Translations under genes and position numbers: made by a program
Shown: piece by piece, positions 24,702 to 33,279 of the stretch
Position numbering within the stretch: the first letter of the stretch is position 1
How the letters are laid out: every line of letters begins with the position of its first letter
NCBI GenBank assembly: GCA_947174235.1
Contig: CAMWID010000041.1
Coordinates: forward strand, 1-33,279
Reading direction: 5' to 3'
DNA: 33,279 bases
Source of the DNA: an uncultured Porphyromonadaceae bacterium
Lineage (GTDB): Bacteria; Bacteroidota; Bacteroidia; Bacteroidales; Muribaculaceae
The notes under the pieces: model-generated
Told to the model about the DNA's origin: nothing
Database searches by the model: none
What the model saw: the letters and a program-made list of their open reading frames with translations, nothing else

Positions 24702-25919
24702 ATGGATAATAAAATCAGATTGGACTCTATAGAAGAGGCGATAGATGATTTCCGTAAAGGAAAATTCATTATAGTGGTTGATGATGAAGACCGCGAGAAT
24801 GAGGGAGACCTTATCATCGCGGCGGAAAAAATCACGCCGGAAGACGTAAACTTCATGCTTAAAAACGCGCGAGGCGTGCTTTGTGCCCCTATTACAAATG
24901 AAAGATGCAAGGAATTGGATCTTCCCCATCAGGTAGCGGACAATACGTCTGTGCTCGGCACCCCGTTCACCGTCACGGTAGACAAGCTGGAAGGGTGTTC
25001 GACGGGAGTGTCGGCTGAAGACCGCGCGGCGACAATCCGTGCACTCGCTGATCCGGATTCCACGCCATCCACTTTCGGACGTCCGGGGCATATCAATCCT
25101 CTTTACGCGCAGGACAGGGGGGTTATCCAACGTTCGGGGCATACGGAAGCGGCGGTAGACTTCGCCCGTCTCGCCGGTTTGTATCCCGCTGCCGCGTTGA
25201 TGGAGATCATGAGCGATGACGGCTCCATGGCGCGTCTTCCCGAACTCAGGAAACTTGCCGATGAATGGGGATTCAAGCTGGTAAGTATCAGAGATCTTAT
25301 CGCTTACCGTATGCAGAACGATTCCATCGTGGAGAGAGGCGAAGAAGTGGATATGCCCACAGCCTATGGACATTTCCGACTTATCCCGTTCAGGCAGAAA
25401 GACAACGGACTGGAGCATATAGCGCTTATAAAGGGTAATGTGTCGGATGGAGATCCCGTACTTGTGCGTGTCCACTCGTCATGCGCCACCGGAGATATAT
25501 TCGGGTCATTGCGTTGTGAATGTGGCGAGCAGCTCCACCTTGCGTTGAAAATGATTGAAGACGAGGGACGCGGAGCGGTGATCTATCTTAATCAGGAAGG
25601 TCGGGGGATCGGTCTGATGGATAAGATAAAGGCATATAAGCTTCAGGAAAACGGGCTTGACACGGTTGATGCCAATCTCCATCTCGGTCATAAAGCAGAC
25701 GAGCGGGACTATGGGGTGGGGGCGAATATTCTTCACGCCCTCGGCATAACGAAGATGAGGCTGATGACCAACAATCCGGTGAAACGTATCGGTCTTGAAG
25801 GATATGGTCTTGAAGTGGAGGAGAACATTCCGATAGAGGTTGAACCCAATATGTACAATCGGTTCTATATGCATACCAAAAAAGAGCGTATGGGTCATGA
25901 CCTTCATAAAATAGATTGA
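24702..25919 (+). CDS. ribBA: Bifunctional DHBP synthase / GTP cyclohydrolase II
   Basis: A 405-aa fusion. The N-terminal half (~1-205) is Rib[13 protein letters not shown] metal/substrate motif, [10 protein letters not shown], and [13 protein letters not shown]. The C-terminal half (~206-400) is RibA: the zinc site has Cys residues in [20 protein letters not shown], followed by [19 protein letters not shown] and [24 protein letters not shown]. It makes two riboflavin precursors: 3,4-dihydroxy-2-butanone 4-phosphate from ribulose 5-phosphate, and the pyrimidine from GTP. I see no FMN riboswitch in the 222-bp region upstream. A terminator or promoter there is not clear. Confidence 0.96.
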   Translation: MDNKIRLDSIEEAIDDFRKGKFIIVVDDEDRENEGDLIIAAEKITPEDVNFMLKNARGVLCAPITNERCKELDLPHQVADNTSVLGTPFTVTVDKLEGCSTGVSAEDRAATIRALADPDSTPSTFGRPGHINPLYAQDRGVIQRSGHTEAAVDFARLAGLYPAAALMEIMSDDGSMARLPELRKLADEWGFKLVSIRDLIAYRMQNDSIVERGEEVDMPTAYGHFRLIPFRQKDNGLEHIALIKGNVSDGDPVLVRVHSSCATGDIFGSLRCECGEQLHLALKMIEDEGRGAVIYLNQEGRGIGLMDKIKAYKLQENGLDTVDANLHLGHKADERDYGVGANILHALGITKMRLMTNNPVKRIGLEGYGLEVEENIPIEVEPNMYNRFYMHTKKERMGHDLHKID

Positions 25920-25935
25920 AAAAAGATCTTACATC

Positions 25936-28794
25936 ATGAAAAAACAGATTTTCCTTTCTCTGGCTCTTGCTTTTTCGATCAGTCAGGCTGATGCGAAAAA
26001 GATCCTCGGTCATGACGACTTTGATTTCTGGGAGAAGCTGACCAATTATTCTGTCTCAAATGACGGGAGATGGGGAGCCTGTGCCGTCAATCCGCAGGAA
26101 GGTGACGGCATATTGTATCTTTATGAAACCACTTCAGGGAAAAAAATAGAGATTCCTCGTGGAAATTCGCCGTCGTTTACCGCCGACAGCAAATGGGCGG
26201 TTGTAAAGATACAACCTTATTACGCTGAAACACGCAAGGGAAAGATAGCCAAGAAGAAGGGATTTGACCTCCCGCAGGATTCTTTGGCGATAGTAAATCT
26301 TGCGACCGGAAAGATTGAAAAGATAGGCAACGTCATTTCATACAAGATCGGTAAAGATGCAGGCGAATGGGTGGCATGGCTTTCTTGTGACACGACCCTT
26401 ATAACACCTAAGGCATTGAAGGACAAAGATGCCGGTCGTCCGCTCGTGATGCGCAACATGTCAAGCGGAGTTTCACGTACATTGACATGGGTAAAGGATT
26501 ATGTTTTTTCCAAGGATGGATCCAGGCTCGCACTCACACTTAAGAAGCAGGACAAGGACACTCTTTCGACAGACGGAGTAGGTGTCGTAATATTGCCGGA
26601 CACATCTTTCCATCTTATTGACAGGGACAAAAGCTTTTACGGAACTCCGGTATTTGATGACTCCGGAAAGAAACTTGCATATGTCGCTTCCGATGATACC
26701 GTGAAGTCGGGAACAAAGAAATCGTCACTTTATATTGTGGATGATCTCGCGAAGCCGATGTTTGATGCCCGGGAGATTAAAGTGGATTTTACCGGAAAGG
26801 AAAGGCACTATGCCCGTCCTGTTTCGTCAGATCCTGTTTCGCAAAAAGAGCTGGATGCCGAATGGCGGCAAAAGAACGAAAACGGAAAGAACGTCGATTT
26901 GTTTGTGAATCAGTATTCTGTTCCTTTGTTTTCGGAAAATGGTAAAAGGCTTGTGATAGGGGTAGCTCCTTATGTGGCGCCGGATGATACGACTCTCGTA
27001 AGTTTTGAGACTCCGGGGCTTGACATTTGGCGTTGGGATGCCCCTTATACTCCACCTCAGGAGCTTAACAGGGTTGAACGGCTTAGAAAGATGACTTATC
27101 CGGTGGTCATTGATCTTGCGGACAGAAAGTCTACACTTATTACCGACAGCCCGTTGGACAGAGTTGTAGCTCCCGATCAATGGAACGGAGACTGGGCATT
27201 GGTGGCGGATCAGTCTGCCAATATAATCGCATCCCAGTGGGACTATCAATATCCGGTGGATCTTTACATAAAGAATGTACTGACAGGAGAGAAAAAAGAA
27301 GTCGGGACTGTCAACAACGGATCGTATCATATTTCACCTGCGGCGAAATATGTGATATGGTTTGAAGACCGTTCCTATCATGTCTATTCGATCGCTACAG
27401 GCAAGACATATGAAATAGCCGGGGATATAACCTATCCTTTGTGGGATGAGGAAACTGATACCCCTGTCAAGGATTCCAGGGCGTATGGAATCGGGGGATG
27501 GACCGAAGGAGACGGGAGAGTTTTGATATACGACCGTCATGACATGTGGTCAGTGGATCCGGCGGGAGATGCGGAATCGGTTTGCATCACAGCCGGAGAG
27601 GGGAGAAAAAAGAATCTCCGCATGCGTCTGATTGATACTGACCCCGATAAACGATGGCTATCCAACAAGGAACGGCTCCTTTTCTCCCTGTTCGATTACT
27701 CAGACAAGCGTAATGGTCTTGCATCTTCCGTATTCACAGGTAAAAGTGTGGCGCCGAGGATAGATTTTCTTGACGGTTATTCATACACTCAGGTGAAAAA
27801 AGCGCTTGATGCGGATGTCTATAGCTGGGATCAGGCCAACTTCAGTGTCTCTCCCAACGTATACGTATCAAGGGATATCGAGAAGGGGAAATCTATAAGG
27901 ATCACCGATACAAATCCTCAGATGGCGGACTATAACTGGGGAACCGCGCAGTTGTTCAGATGGAAAACCTTTTCAGGTAAACCGTCAGATGGCGTGCTTT
28001 ACCTTCCCGAAGATTTCGATCCTGACAAAGAATATCCGATGCTTGTGTATTTTTATGAGACTTACTCCCAGGATCTTTACAAGCATTACAATATGGAACC
28101 CTCATGGAGCTGGATCAATTTCCCGTTTTATGTGAGCCGCGGATATGTCATATTTGTGCCTGATATACATTATACGGCAGGGATACCCGGTGAGTGTGCG
28201 TATGACTATGTATGCTCCGGTGTGGATGCTGTATGTGAAAAGTATAAAAATATCGACCGTAGCCGTATCGGCATTGACGGGCAAAGCTGGGGCGGCTATC
28301 AGACAGCGTATCTTGTGACGCGTACAGACATGTTCGCATGCGCCGGATCCGGAGCTCCTGTTGCCAACATGACATCGGCTTTCGGCGGAATCAGATGGGG
28401 TACGGGCGACAGCAGACAGGGACAATATGAACAGGGGCAGAGCCGGATAGGAAGGAACCTTTGGGAGGCGCCTGAACTGTATATATACAATTCCCCTGTA
28501 TTCCACGCAGACCGCGTGCATACGCCATTGCTCATCATGCATAACGACAATGACGGGGCTGTACCATGGTATCAGGGCATAGAGATGTTCATGGCTTTGC
28601 GTCGTCTCGGCAAGCCGGTGTGGATGCTTCAGTATAATGGGGAAGCGCATAATTTGGTGGAACGCCGCAACAGAAAGGATATAACACGCCGTCTTCAGCA
28701 GTTCTTTGACCATTATCTTAAAGGCGACCCGATGCCGGAGTGGATGGTCAACGGCATTCCGGCAATCCGGAAAGGTCAGGAGTTCGGATATTAA
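25936..28794 (+). CDS. Exported prolyl oligopeptidase-family (S9) serine peptidase
   Basis: A 952-aa protein, signal peptide about 1-20. The N-terminal ~640 residues form a beta-propeller-like gating domain, and the C-terminal ~270 an alpha/beta hydrolase. The likely catalytic triad is Ser784 (DGQSWGGY), Asp873 (HNDNDGAVP) and His905 (NGEAHNL), all in family order. It cleaves peptides, often after proline or alanine; the specificity is not readable. The length is at the long end of the family. It starts 16 bp after ribBA, with no promoter seen between, so the two may be co-transcribed. A perfect hairpin terminates it 24 nt downstream. Confidence 0.9.
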   Translation: MKKQIFLSLALAFSISQADAKKILGHDDFDFWEKLTNYSVSNDGRWGACAVNPQEGDGILYLYETTSGKKIEIPRGNSPSFTADSKWAVVKIQPYYAETRKGKIAKKKGFDLPQDSLAIVNLATGKIEKIGNVISYKIGKDAGEWVAWLSCDTTLITPKALKDKDAGRPLVMRNMSSGVSRTLTWVKDYVFSKDGSRLALTLKKQDKDTLSTDGVGVVILPDTSFHLIDRDKSFYGTPVFDDSGKKLAYVASDDTVKSGTKKSSLYIVDDLAKPMFDAREIKVDFTGKERHYARPVSSDPVSQKELDAEWRQKNENGKNVDLFVNQYSVPLFSENGKRLVIGVAPYVAPDDTTLVSFETPGLDIWRWDAPYTPPQELNRVERLRKMTYPVVIDLADRKSTLITDSPLDRVVAPDQWNGDWALVADQSANIIASQWDYQYPVDLYIKNVLTGEKKEVGTVNNGSYHISPAAKYVIWFEDRSYHVYSIATGKTYEIAGDITYPLWDEETDTPVKDSRAYGIGGWTEGDGRVLIYDRHDMWSVDPAGDAESVCITAGEGRKKNLRMRLIDTDPDKRWLSNKERLLFSLFDYSDKRNGLASSVFTGKSVAPRIDFLDGYSYTQVKKALDADVYSWDQANFSVSPNVYVSRDIEKGKSIRITDTNPQMADYNWGTAQLFRWKTFSGKPSDGVLYLPEDFDPDKEYPMLVYFYETYSQDLYKHYNMEPSWSWINFPFYVSRGYVIFVPDIHYTAGIPGECAYDYVCSGVDAVCEKYKNIDRSRIGIDGQSWGGYQTAYLVTRTDMFACAGSGAPVANMTSAFGGIRWGTGDSRQGQYEQGQSRIGRNLWEAPELYIYNSPVFHADRVHTPLLIMHNDNDGAVPWYQGIEMFMALRRLGKPVWMLQYNGEAHNLVERRNRKDITRRLQQFFDHYLKGDPMPEWMVNGIPAIRKGQEFGY

Positions 28795-28818
28795 AAATAG
28801 TGATTAAACATGATATTC

Positions 28819-28848
28819 AGGATTCCGGTCAAATTTGACCGGAATCCT
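28819..28848 (+). terminator. Perfect palindromic terminator of the S9 peptidase gene
   Basis: A perfect 30-nt dyad (15-bp arms, AGGATTCCGGTCAAA and its complement) followed by a T-rich stretch. It lies 24 nt past the S9 stop codon. It would fall inside the longest MATE reading frame, which argues for the later MATE start. Confidence 0.8.
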
Positions 28849-28857
28849 ATCTTTATT

Positions 28858-30207
28858 ATGAAATATATCGACAAGGAAATACTAAGGCTAAGTTTTCCGG
28901 CAATTGTGAGTAATGTCACGGTGCCTTTGCTCGGATTGTGCGATACAGCAATTTCCGGACATCTCGGATCTGAGAAATATCTCGCCGCCATAGCTGTCGG
29001 GTCAGTAATGCTTAATGTCGTGTTCTGGCTGTTCGGCTTTTTACGTGCAGGTACCACCGGGCTTGCGGCGAATGCATTCGGAGCCGGAGAAGATGTGGCG
29101 GTCAGACAAGTTTTTTCACGTGCATTGGCTCTTGCCCTTTCAGGAGGCGTGCTGATTATTCTTATCCGTACCCCATTGTCAGCTGCTCTCGTCTCTATCA
29201 TAGATCCGGATCCTGATGTGACGTGTTATGTCGCACGATATTTTTCAATATGTATATGGGGGGCACCTGCCATATTGGGAACTATGGCGTTGAGCGGATG
29301 GTTTGTCGGTATGCAGTCCACTGTTTATCCCATGGCGGTAGCTGTGATTGTAAACGTGATCAACATATTGTTGAGTTTTTTCTTTGTTTTCGTTCTAAGG
29401 CTCGGATTCGAGGGTGTGGCATGGGGTACCCTGAGTGCCAATTGGATAGGATTGTTGATTGCTTTCCTGTTTGCTGTCCGATTCAGAAGGGGTAAGTTGA
29501 TATTTTGCAGCGCATATGAGATATTTAAAGGAGGAGGTCTTGGAAAATTCTTCTCGGTAAATGCGAATTTGTTCGTCCGGTCGGCGTGTATCATATGCGT
29601 CAGTCTGGGAATAGCCTCGGCGGGAGCGAGGCTCGGGGCATTGACTCTGGCGGTGAATGTGATAGTAATGCAGTTTTTTCAATTTTTTTCCTTCTTTATG
29701 GATGGCTTTGCATTCAGCGCGGAGGCTCTGGTGGGTAGGTATGCCGGTTGTGGAGATGAGAAGATGTTGAAATCCACTGTTTTCGCTCTTTTAAAATGGA
29801 CGCTTGTAGTCTCGGCAGTCTTTTTTGCTTTATATTTTTCCGGATGCGGTATCATATCGGCGATACTCACAGACCAGACGGATGTGAGAGAAGGGATAGT
29901 CGCACTCAGGGTGTGGATATGTCTAATTCCCCCGGTGTCGGCATGGGCGTTTATTTATGACGGTTTCTATGTGGGCGTCACGGATACCCGAAAAATGATG
30001 TGGGCGACGATGTTTTCTACAATTGTTTTCTATATAATTGCGTTTATAAGATATGACAACGGGGGATTACGTATCGGAATCTCCGACAATACAATATTGT
30101 GGAGCGCATTTTTGACTTATCTTTTTCTACGAGGCGTGATACTTGCTTGCCGGTGGAAAAGAGTGTCTCGGCAAAGAGTGTCTCGGCAAAAAGAAGTAAA
30201 TCAGTAA
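28858..30207 (+). CDS. MATE-family efflux transporter
   Basis: A 449-aa, 12-helix inner-membrane protein from the ATG at 28858; an upstream in-frame ATG at 28810 would put a terminator hairpin inside the coding region. The first helix begins EILRLSFPAIVSN; the two-bundle layout and ITALVFR-type transport motifs are conserved (SVNANLFVRSA, DGFAFSAEALVGR). MATE proteins exchange H+ or Na+ for drugs or metabolites; the substrate is unknown. The C-terminus ends in a tandem RVSRQRVSRQ. It is 12 bp from ispE, so the two are probably co-transcribed. Confidence 0.88.
   Translation: MKYIDKEILRLSFPAIVSNVTVPLLGLCDTAISGHLGSEKYLAAIAVGSVMLNVVFWLFGFLRAGTTGLAANAFGAGEDVAVRQVFSRALALALSGGVLIILIRTPLSAALVSIIDPDPDVTCYVARYFSICIWGAPAILGTMALSGWFVGMQSTVYPMAVAVIVNVINILLSFFFVFVLRLGFEGVAWGTLSANWIGLLIAFLFAVRFRRGKLIFCSAYEIFKGGGLGKFFSVNANLFVRSACIICVSLGIASAGARLGALTLAVNVIVMQFFQFFSFFMDGFAFSAEALVGRYAGCGDEKMLKSTVFALLKWTLVVSAVFFALYFSGCGIISAILTDQTDVREGIVALRVWICLIPPVSAWAFIYDGFYVGVTDTRKMMWATMFSTIVFYIIAFIRYDNGGLRIGISDNTILWSAFLTYLFLRGVILACRWKRVSRQRVSRQKEVNQ
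30160..30189 (+). repeat. 15-bp tandem repeat in the MATE C-terminus
   Basis: AGAGTGTCTCGGCAA occurs twice head-to-tail (30160-30174, 30175-30189), encoding the duplicated RVSRQ in the cytosolic tail. The unit length keeps frame, so copy number can vary without a frameshift. Confidence 0.85.
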
Positions 30208-30219
30208 AAAGATCATATT

Positions 30220-31113
30220 ATGATAAAATTTGTAAATGCCAAGATAAATCTTGGACTGAATATAGTGGGAAAGTGTAAAAACACCGGTCTCCATAATCTT
30301 GAAACGGTCTTTTTGCCGGTAGGGATAGAAAGCGGAATGCCCCAACAGCCGGAAGCTTTTGACGATATTCTTGAAATCACATTAGATAAATCAGATGTGA
30401 GCGGCTGCAAGTTCCAGTTTATGGGAAGACGTATCAACTGTCCTCCGGAATTGAATCTTGTGGTGCGTGCGGCGAGTACGTTCCTCAAAAAATATGTTGA
30501 GCGGTATGGTGGTCAGGAAGAGATAGGAATGTTCCATATATCTCTTGACAAACATCTTCCCGACGGCGCCGGTCTTGGGGGCGGGAGCGCGGATGCCTCT
30601 TTTGTGCTCATGTGCCTCAATGAGATAACGGGTAAGAAATTTACCCGCAACGAATTGTGTGATATGGCATTCAGTCTGGGTGCGGATTGCCCGTTTTTTA
30701 TATATAATACCCCTTGTTTCGCAGAAAATTTCGGAGAAGAACTTACCCCCATGGAGATAGATCTTGAGGGGAAATGGCTTCTTATCGTGAAACCGGATGT
30801 GTATGTCTCGACAAAAGAAGCATTTTCCGGAGTCGCCCCACGAGAACCGTTGTTCGACCTTAGGTTTCTTCCGGATCTGCCTCTTTCCAAATGGAAAGAT
30901 TATGTAGTCAATGATTTTGAAGCGTCCATCTTTCCCAAATTTCCGGAACTTGCGGAACTTAAGGAAAATATGTATTCTTCCGGTGCGGTGTATTCATCTA
31001 TGTCCGGCTCAGGGTCATCCATCTACGGAATTTATGATTCAGGAGACAAGGCTAAAATGGCGAGAGATCTTTTTTCCACAACTTATAGCGGAGTTTGGTT
31101 GTTTGAATTATAG
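30220..31113 (+). CDS. ispE: 4-diphosphocytidyl-2-C-methyl-D-erythritol kinase
   Basis: A 297-aa GHMP kinase of the MEP isoprenoid pathway. The N-terminus NAKINLGLNI carries the catalytic Lys8; the ATP loop LPDGAGLGGGSADAS covers about residues 113-127, followed by FSLGADCPFF with the catalytic Asp. The C-terminal GHMP segment SMSGSGSSIYGI is also present. It phosphorylates the 2-hydroxyl of CDP-methylerythritol. It follows the MATE gene by 12 bp and has a length near the family norm. Confidence 0.95.
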   Translation: MIKFVNAKINLGLNIVGKCKNTGLHNLETVFLPVGIESGMPQQPEAFDDILEITLDKSDVSGCKFQFMGRRINCPPELNLVVRAASTFLKKYVERYGGQEEIGMFHISLDKHLPDGAGLGGGSADASFVLMCLNEITGKKFTRNELCDMAFSLGADCPFFIYNTPCFAENFGEELTPMEIDLEGKWLLIVKPDVYVSTKEAFSGVAPREPLFDLRFLPDLPLSKWKDYVVNDFEASIFPKFPELAELKENMYSSGAVYSSMSGSGSSIYGIYDSGDKAKMARDLFSTTYSGVWLFEL

Positions 31114-31183
31114 CCCATTGAAGTGTCGGAAATGTGTTTCAGGTTTTCCCGATAATAAAAACTTGCATATTGGAATATGAAAA

Positions 31184-31217
31184 TTTGAGTTTTTAACACT
31201 TCTTGGCGCAATATTTG
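31184..31217 (+). promoter_or_regulatory. Possible grpE-dnaJ promoter
   Basis: TTTG (31184-31187), 22-bp spacer, AATATTTG (31210-31217), one base from TAnnTTTG, 26 nt before the grpE ATG. No CIRCE element was found. Confidence 0.35.
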
Positions 31218-31243
31218 AATGATAAGAACAAAAAATATCCACT

Positions 31244-31861
31244 ATGGGAAAGAATAAAAATAAAATAGATGAGAACTGCCGATTTGATGAAGAATCGGAG
31301 GATATGCAGTCTTCAGCCGACGGACAGCCGGCTGAGAGTGATAACAAGGCGGAGTCTGTAGCGGGCGACAGCTCGGAAGGGGATAGTCCTGAAAATGTTG
31401 AATCGCTTGAAAAACAGGTTTCAGATCTTACTGCGGCTGTCGCACATGAAAAAAAGGAATATCTGTTCCTTATGGCGGAGTTTGACAATTTCCGAAAGCG
31501 GACTCTAAAAGAAAAAAGCGAGATCATCAGGAATGCCGGGGAGAATGTACTCAAAGGACTTCTTCCGATCATGGATGACTTCGAGCGTGGTCTGAAGGCT
31601 GCCGAGACAAGTGATGACAGCGAGGCAATGAAAGAGGGAATGGTCTTGATCTATAACAAGCTGAAAAAATATCTTGCCCAAAATGGCGTTAAGGAATTTG
31701 ATCCTGAGGATGACACATTCGACACGGAGAAACACGAGGCAATCTCGGTGGTGCCTGTAGCCGACGAGTCAAAGAAAGGAAAGATTCTTGATACGGTGGA
31801 AAAGGGTTACATGATAAATGACAAAGTGTTGCGTCATGCAAAAGTGGTGGTGGCACAGTAA
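31244..31861 (+). CDS. grpE: Nucleotide exchange factor GrpE
   Basis: A 205-aa co-chaperone. The first ~65 residues are acidic and disordered, followed by a coiled coil (~65-115) containing FDNFRKRTLKEKSEI, then the four-helix bundle and beta-wing region; DEEKHEAI-type sequence is present as DTEKHEAISVV and the C-terminus reads GYMINDKVLRHAKVVVA. It drives ADP release from DnaK. It precedes dnaJ by 54 bp; dnaK is not in the window. Confidence 0.95.
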   Translation: MGKNKNKIDENCRFDEESEDMQSSADGQPAESDNKAESVAGDSSEGDSPENVESLEKQVSDLTAAVAHEKKEYLFLMAEFDNFRKRTLKEKSEIIRNAGENVLKGLLPIMDDFERGLKAAETSDDSEAMKEGMVLIYNKLKKYLAQNGVKEFDPEDDTFDTEKHEAISVVPVADESKKGKILDTVEKGYMINDKVLRHAKVVVAQ

Positions 31862-31900
31862 ATGTCGGTCATACCATAATTTAGAGTCGTAACCAAAAAT

Positions 31901-31907
31901 AAGGAGG
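31901..31907 (+). promoter_or_regulatory. Strong Shine-Dalgarno before dnaJ
   Basis: AAGGAGG lies 8 nt before the dnaJ ATG (31916). This is a near-perfect anti-SD match at ideal spacing, unusual in a window where most starts have none. Confidence 0.8.
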
Positions 31908-31915
31908 CGAAAGCC

Positions 31916-33103
31916 ATGGCAGAAAAGAGAGATTACTACGAGGTGCTTGGTGTTTCCAAAGGTGCCAGCGCTGATGAGATAAAGAAAGCCTATCGTAAGA
32001 TGGCGATAAAGTATCATCCTGACAAGAATCCCGGAGACAAAGAGGCCGAGGAGAAATTTAAGGAGGCTGCTGAAGCTTACGATGTGCTGAGCGACGCCGA
32101 CAAGCGTGCCAAATACGACCAGTTCGGGCATTCCATGGGGCCGCAAGGATTTGGAGGTGGCGCCGGTGGTTTCTACAGTGGCGGAGGCATGTCAATGGAG
32201 GATATCTTCGCGCATTTCGGCGACATCTTTGGAGGCAGAATGGGCGGATTCAGTGGCTTTGAAGGTGCTACAGGCTCCCGTCCTCGTCAGCATGTCAACA
32301 AGGGTACTGATTTACGCATTACCGTAAAGGTTACCCTCAAGGACATAATGAACGGCGTAGATAAGAAGCTTAAACTTCCCCGTATGGTGGCTTGTTCGCA
32401 TTGCAAGGGAACCGGGGCAAAAGACGGTACAGCCTTTCACACATGCCAGCGCTGCCATGGCACAGGATATATCACACGTGTGCAGCAGTCGATTTTCGGC
32501 GCGGTGCAGAGTGAGGCTGTCTGTCCCGAATGTAACGGACAGGGTAAAATCGTGACTGAGAAGTGTACTTATTGCAACGGTTCAGGAGTGGAGCGCAAGG
32601 AAGAGGTCGTTAGTTTCCATATACCCGCTGGAGTGGAAGACGGGATGACCCTGACACTCCGTGGACAAGGCAACGCTCCTCGCCACGGTGGAGTGAACGG
32701 AGACCTTCTCATTGTGATACAGGAAGAGAAGGATCCTGAACTTATAAGAGACGGTAATGACCTTATATATAATCTGATGCTTGATTTCCCAACAGCCGCT
32801 CTCGGAGGAAACGCGGAGGTGCCGACCGTGGATGGCAGGGCACGGCTGAAGATCGCCGCCGGGACTCAGCCTGGAAAAGTGTTGCGTCTAAGAGGCAAGG
32901 GGTTGCCTGAAATGAATAGCGGAAACCGGGGAGACTTGCTTGTAAATGTTATGGTCTATGTGCCGGAATCATTGACGGATGCGGAAAAATCCGCTATAGA
33001 AAGTCTTCAGAACGCACCTAATGTAGTGCCTACGGAGTCAACTGCAAAACGTATATTCTCTCGTCTTCGCCATATTTTCAACAAGGAAAACAGAGGAGAA
33101 TAA
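31916..33103 (+). CDS. dnaJ: Chaperone protein DnaJ
   Basis: A 395-aa type I J-protein. The J domain (1-70) has the HPD motif in [10 protein letters not shown] Gly/Phe-rich linker (~75-125) follows, then four CxxCxGxG zinc repeats ([32 protein letters not shown]), and the C-terminal substrate domains ending in an extended tail. It delivers clients to DnaK and stimulates its ATPase. It is downstream of grpE with a strong Shine-Dalgarno. Length is normal. Confidence 0.97.
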   Translation: MAEKRDYYEVLGVSKGASADEIKKAYRKMAIKYHPDKNPGDKEAEEKFKEAAEAYDVLSDADKRAKYDQFGHSMGPQGFGGGAGGFYSGGGMSMEDIFAHFGDIFGGRMGGFSGFEGATGSRPRQHVNKGTDLRITVKVTLKDIMNGVDKKLKLPRMVACSHCKGTGAKDGTAFHTCQRCHGTGYITRVQQSIFGAVQSEAVCPECNGQGKIVTEKCTYCNGSGVERKEEVVSFHIPAGVEDGMTLTLRGQGNAPRHGGVNGDLLIVIQEEKDPELIRDGNDLIYNLMLDFPTAALGGNAEVPTVDGRARLKIAAGTQPGKVLRLRGKGLPEMNSGNRGDLLVNVMVYVPESLTDAEKSAIESLQNAPNVVPTESTAKRIFSRLRHIFNKENRGE

Positions 33104-33279
33104 GTCTTTGTTAATTATTTCGCGTCCGGTATTGGAATCAAATTCATCTGTATCGGAATCTTCCAACAGCATGCCGTCCCGGTGAGGGGGAAATTGGGAA
33201 CCGGGCCGCCTGGGGGGGGGTTGATTGTTTGGAGGAAAGTTTGGTTTTTTCGCCCGTGAAATTTTGTTTGGGGGTAAAA
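33104..33279. other. Downstream of dnaJ; last ~100 bases suspicious
   Basis: No gene is seen. From about 33180 the base composition shifts to G and T with a run of nine Gs at 33212-33220, unlike the rest of the window. It may be low-quality read or contig-end sequence, so I draw no biological conclusion from it. Confidence 0.6.

Noticed and set aside
24675..25475. 266-aa minus-strand ORF opposite ribBA
   Set aside because: It lies fully antisense to a textbook RibBA with intact motifs and has no family features.
28102..28713. 203-aa minus-strand ORF opposite the S9 catalytic domain
   Set aside because: Shadow of the catalytic region whose triad is intact; no domain recognised.
31114..31243. 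CIRCE heat-shock operator before grpE
   Set aside because: No TTAGCACTC-N9-GAGTGCTAA or close variant is present.
1..33279. tRNA, rRNA, CRISPR array or insertion sequence
   Set aside because: I read for T-loop motifs, regularly spaced repeats and transposase-like proteins and found none.

Overview
The window looks like chromosomal DNA from a member of the Bacteroidales, most likely a gut Muribaculaceae- or Bacteroides-type bacterium. Several intergenic regions carry the Bacteroidetes -7 promoter element TAnnTTTG. Shine-Dalgarno sequences are mostly weak or absent. The gene content is also characteristic: DUF3822 beside rsmD, a short-form RsmI, DUF6155, DUF1460, a grpE-dnaJ pair, a Cbp1-like coiled-coil lipoprotein, and exported tricorn-like, S41 and S9 peptidases. 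I see no rRNA, tRNA, CRISPR array, insertion sequence or phage gene. This is mostly ordinary core and envelope genome with one accessory-looking sugar block. These taxonomic statements rest on recalled family knowledge, not on a search.

Layout. 1-4740: minus-strand genes for an M48-type exported metalloprotease and, as a separate transcript, an AI-2E/PerM-type membrane protein followed by a CPA2 cation:proton antiporter; both transcripts end in strong hairpin terminators. 4764-9906: plus-strand genes for a PBP4-type D-Ala-D-Ala carboxypeptidase overlapping an acidic protein of unknown function, then rsmI, a coiled-coil lipoprotein, a SPOR lipoprotein and a GlsB-type membrane protein. 10024-16277: three exported hydrolases (an S41 peptidase, a choloylglycine-hydrolase-family enzyme on the minus strand, and a tricorn-like protease).

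16426-20715: a minus-strand block that reads, in order of transcription, TrmH-type rRNA/tRNA methyltransferase, DUF6155, NeuD/PglD-type acetyltransferase, NeuB-type nonulosonate synthase and NeuC-type UDP-sugar 2-epimerase. This is the middle of a sialic or legionaminic acid pathway. The CMP-activating enzyme and any transferase are not in the window. 20823-33103: plus-strand genes for a DUF1460 protein that appears to have lost its catalytic cysteine, type I asparaginase, DUF3822-rsmD, ribBA, an exported S9 peptidase, a MATE transporter, ispE, and grpE-dnaJ. The last ~100 bases are G/T-rich with a run of nine Gs and look unreliable.

Themes. Five or six envelope or exported peptidases and amidohydrolases (M48, S13, S41, C59, tricorn, S9) together with asparaginase suggest a peptide- and amide-scavenging, cell-wall-remodelling lifestyle. 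The observations most worth following are: the sialic-type gene block sharing an apparent transcript with an RNA methyltransferase whose start codon sits 8 nt from a -7 box; the DUF1460 pseudoenzyme; and a repeated GTTGT-N4-ACAAC dyad, plus a shared 15-mer, just downstream of three promoters. I did not find a clearly novel multi-gene system.
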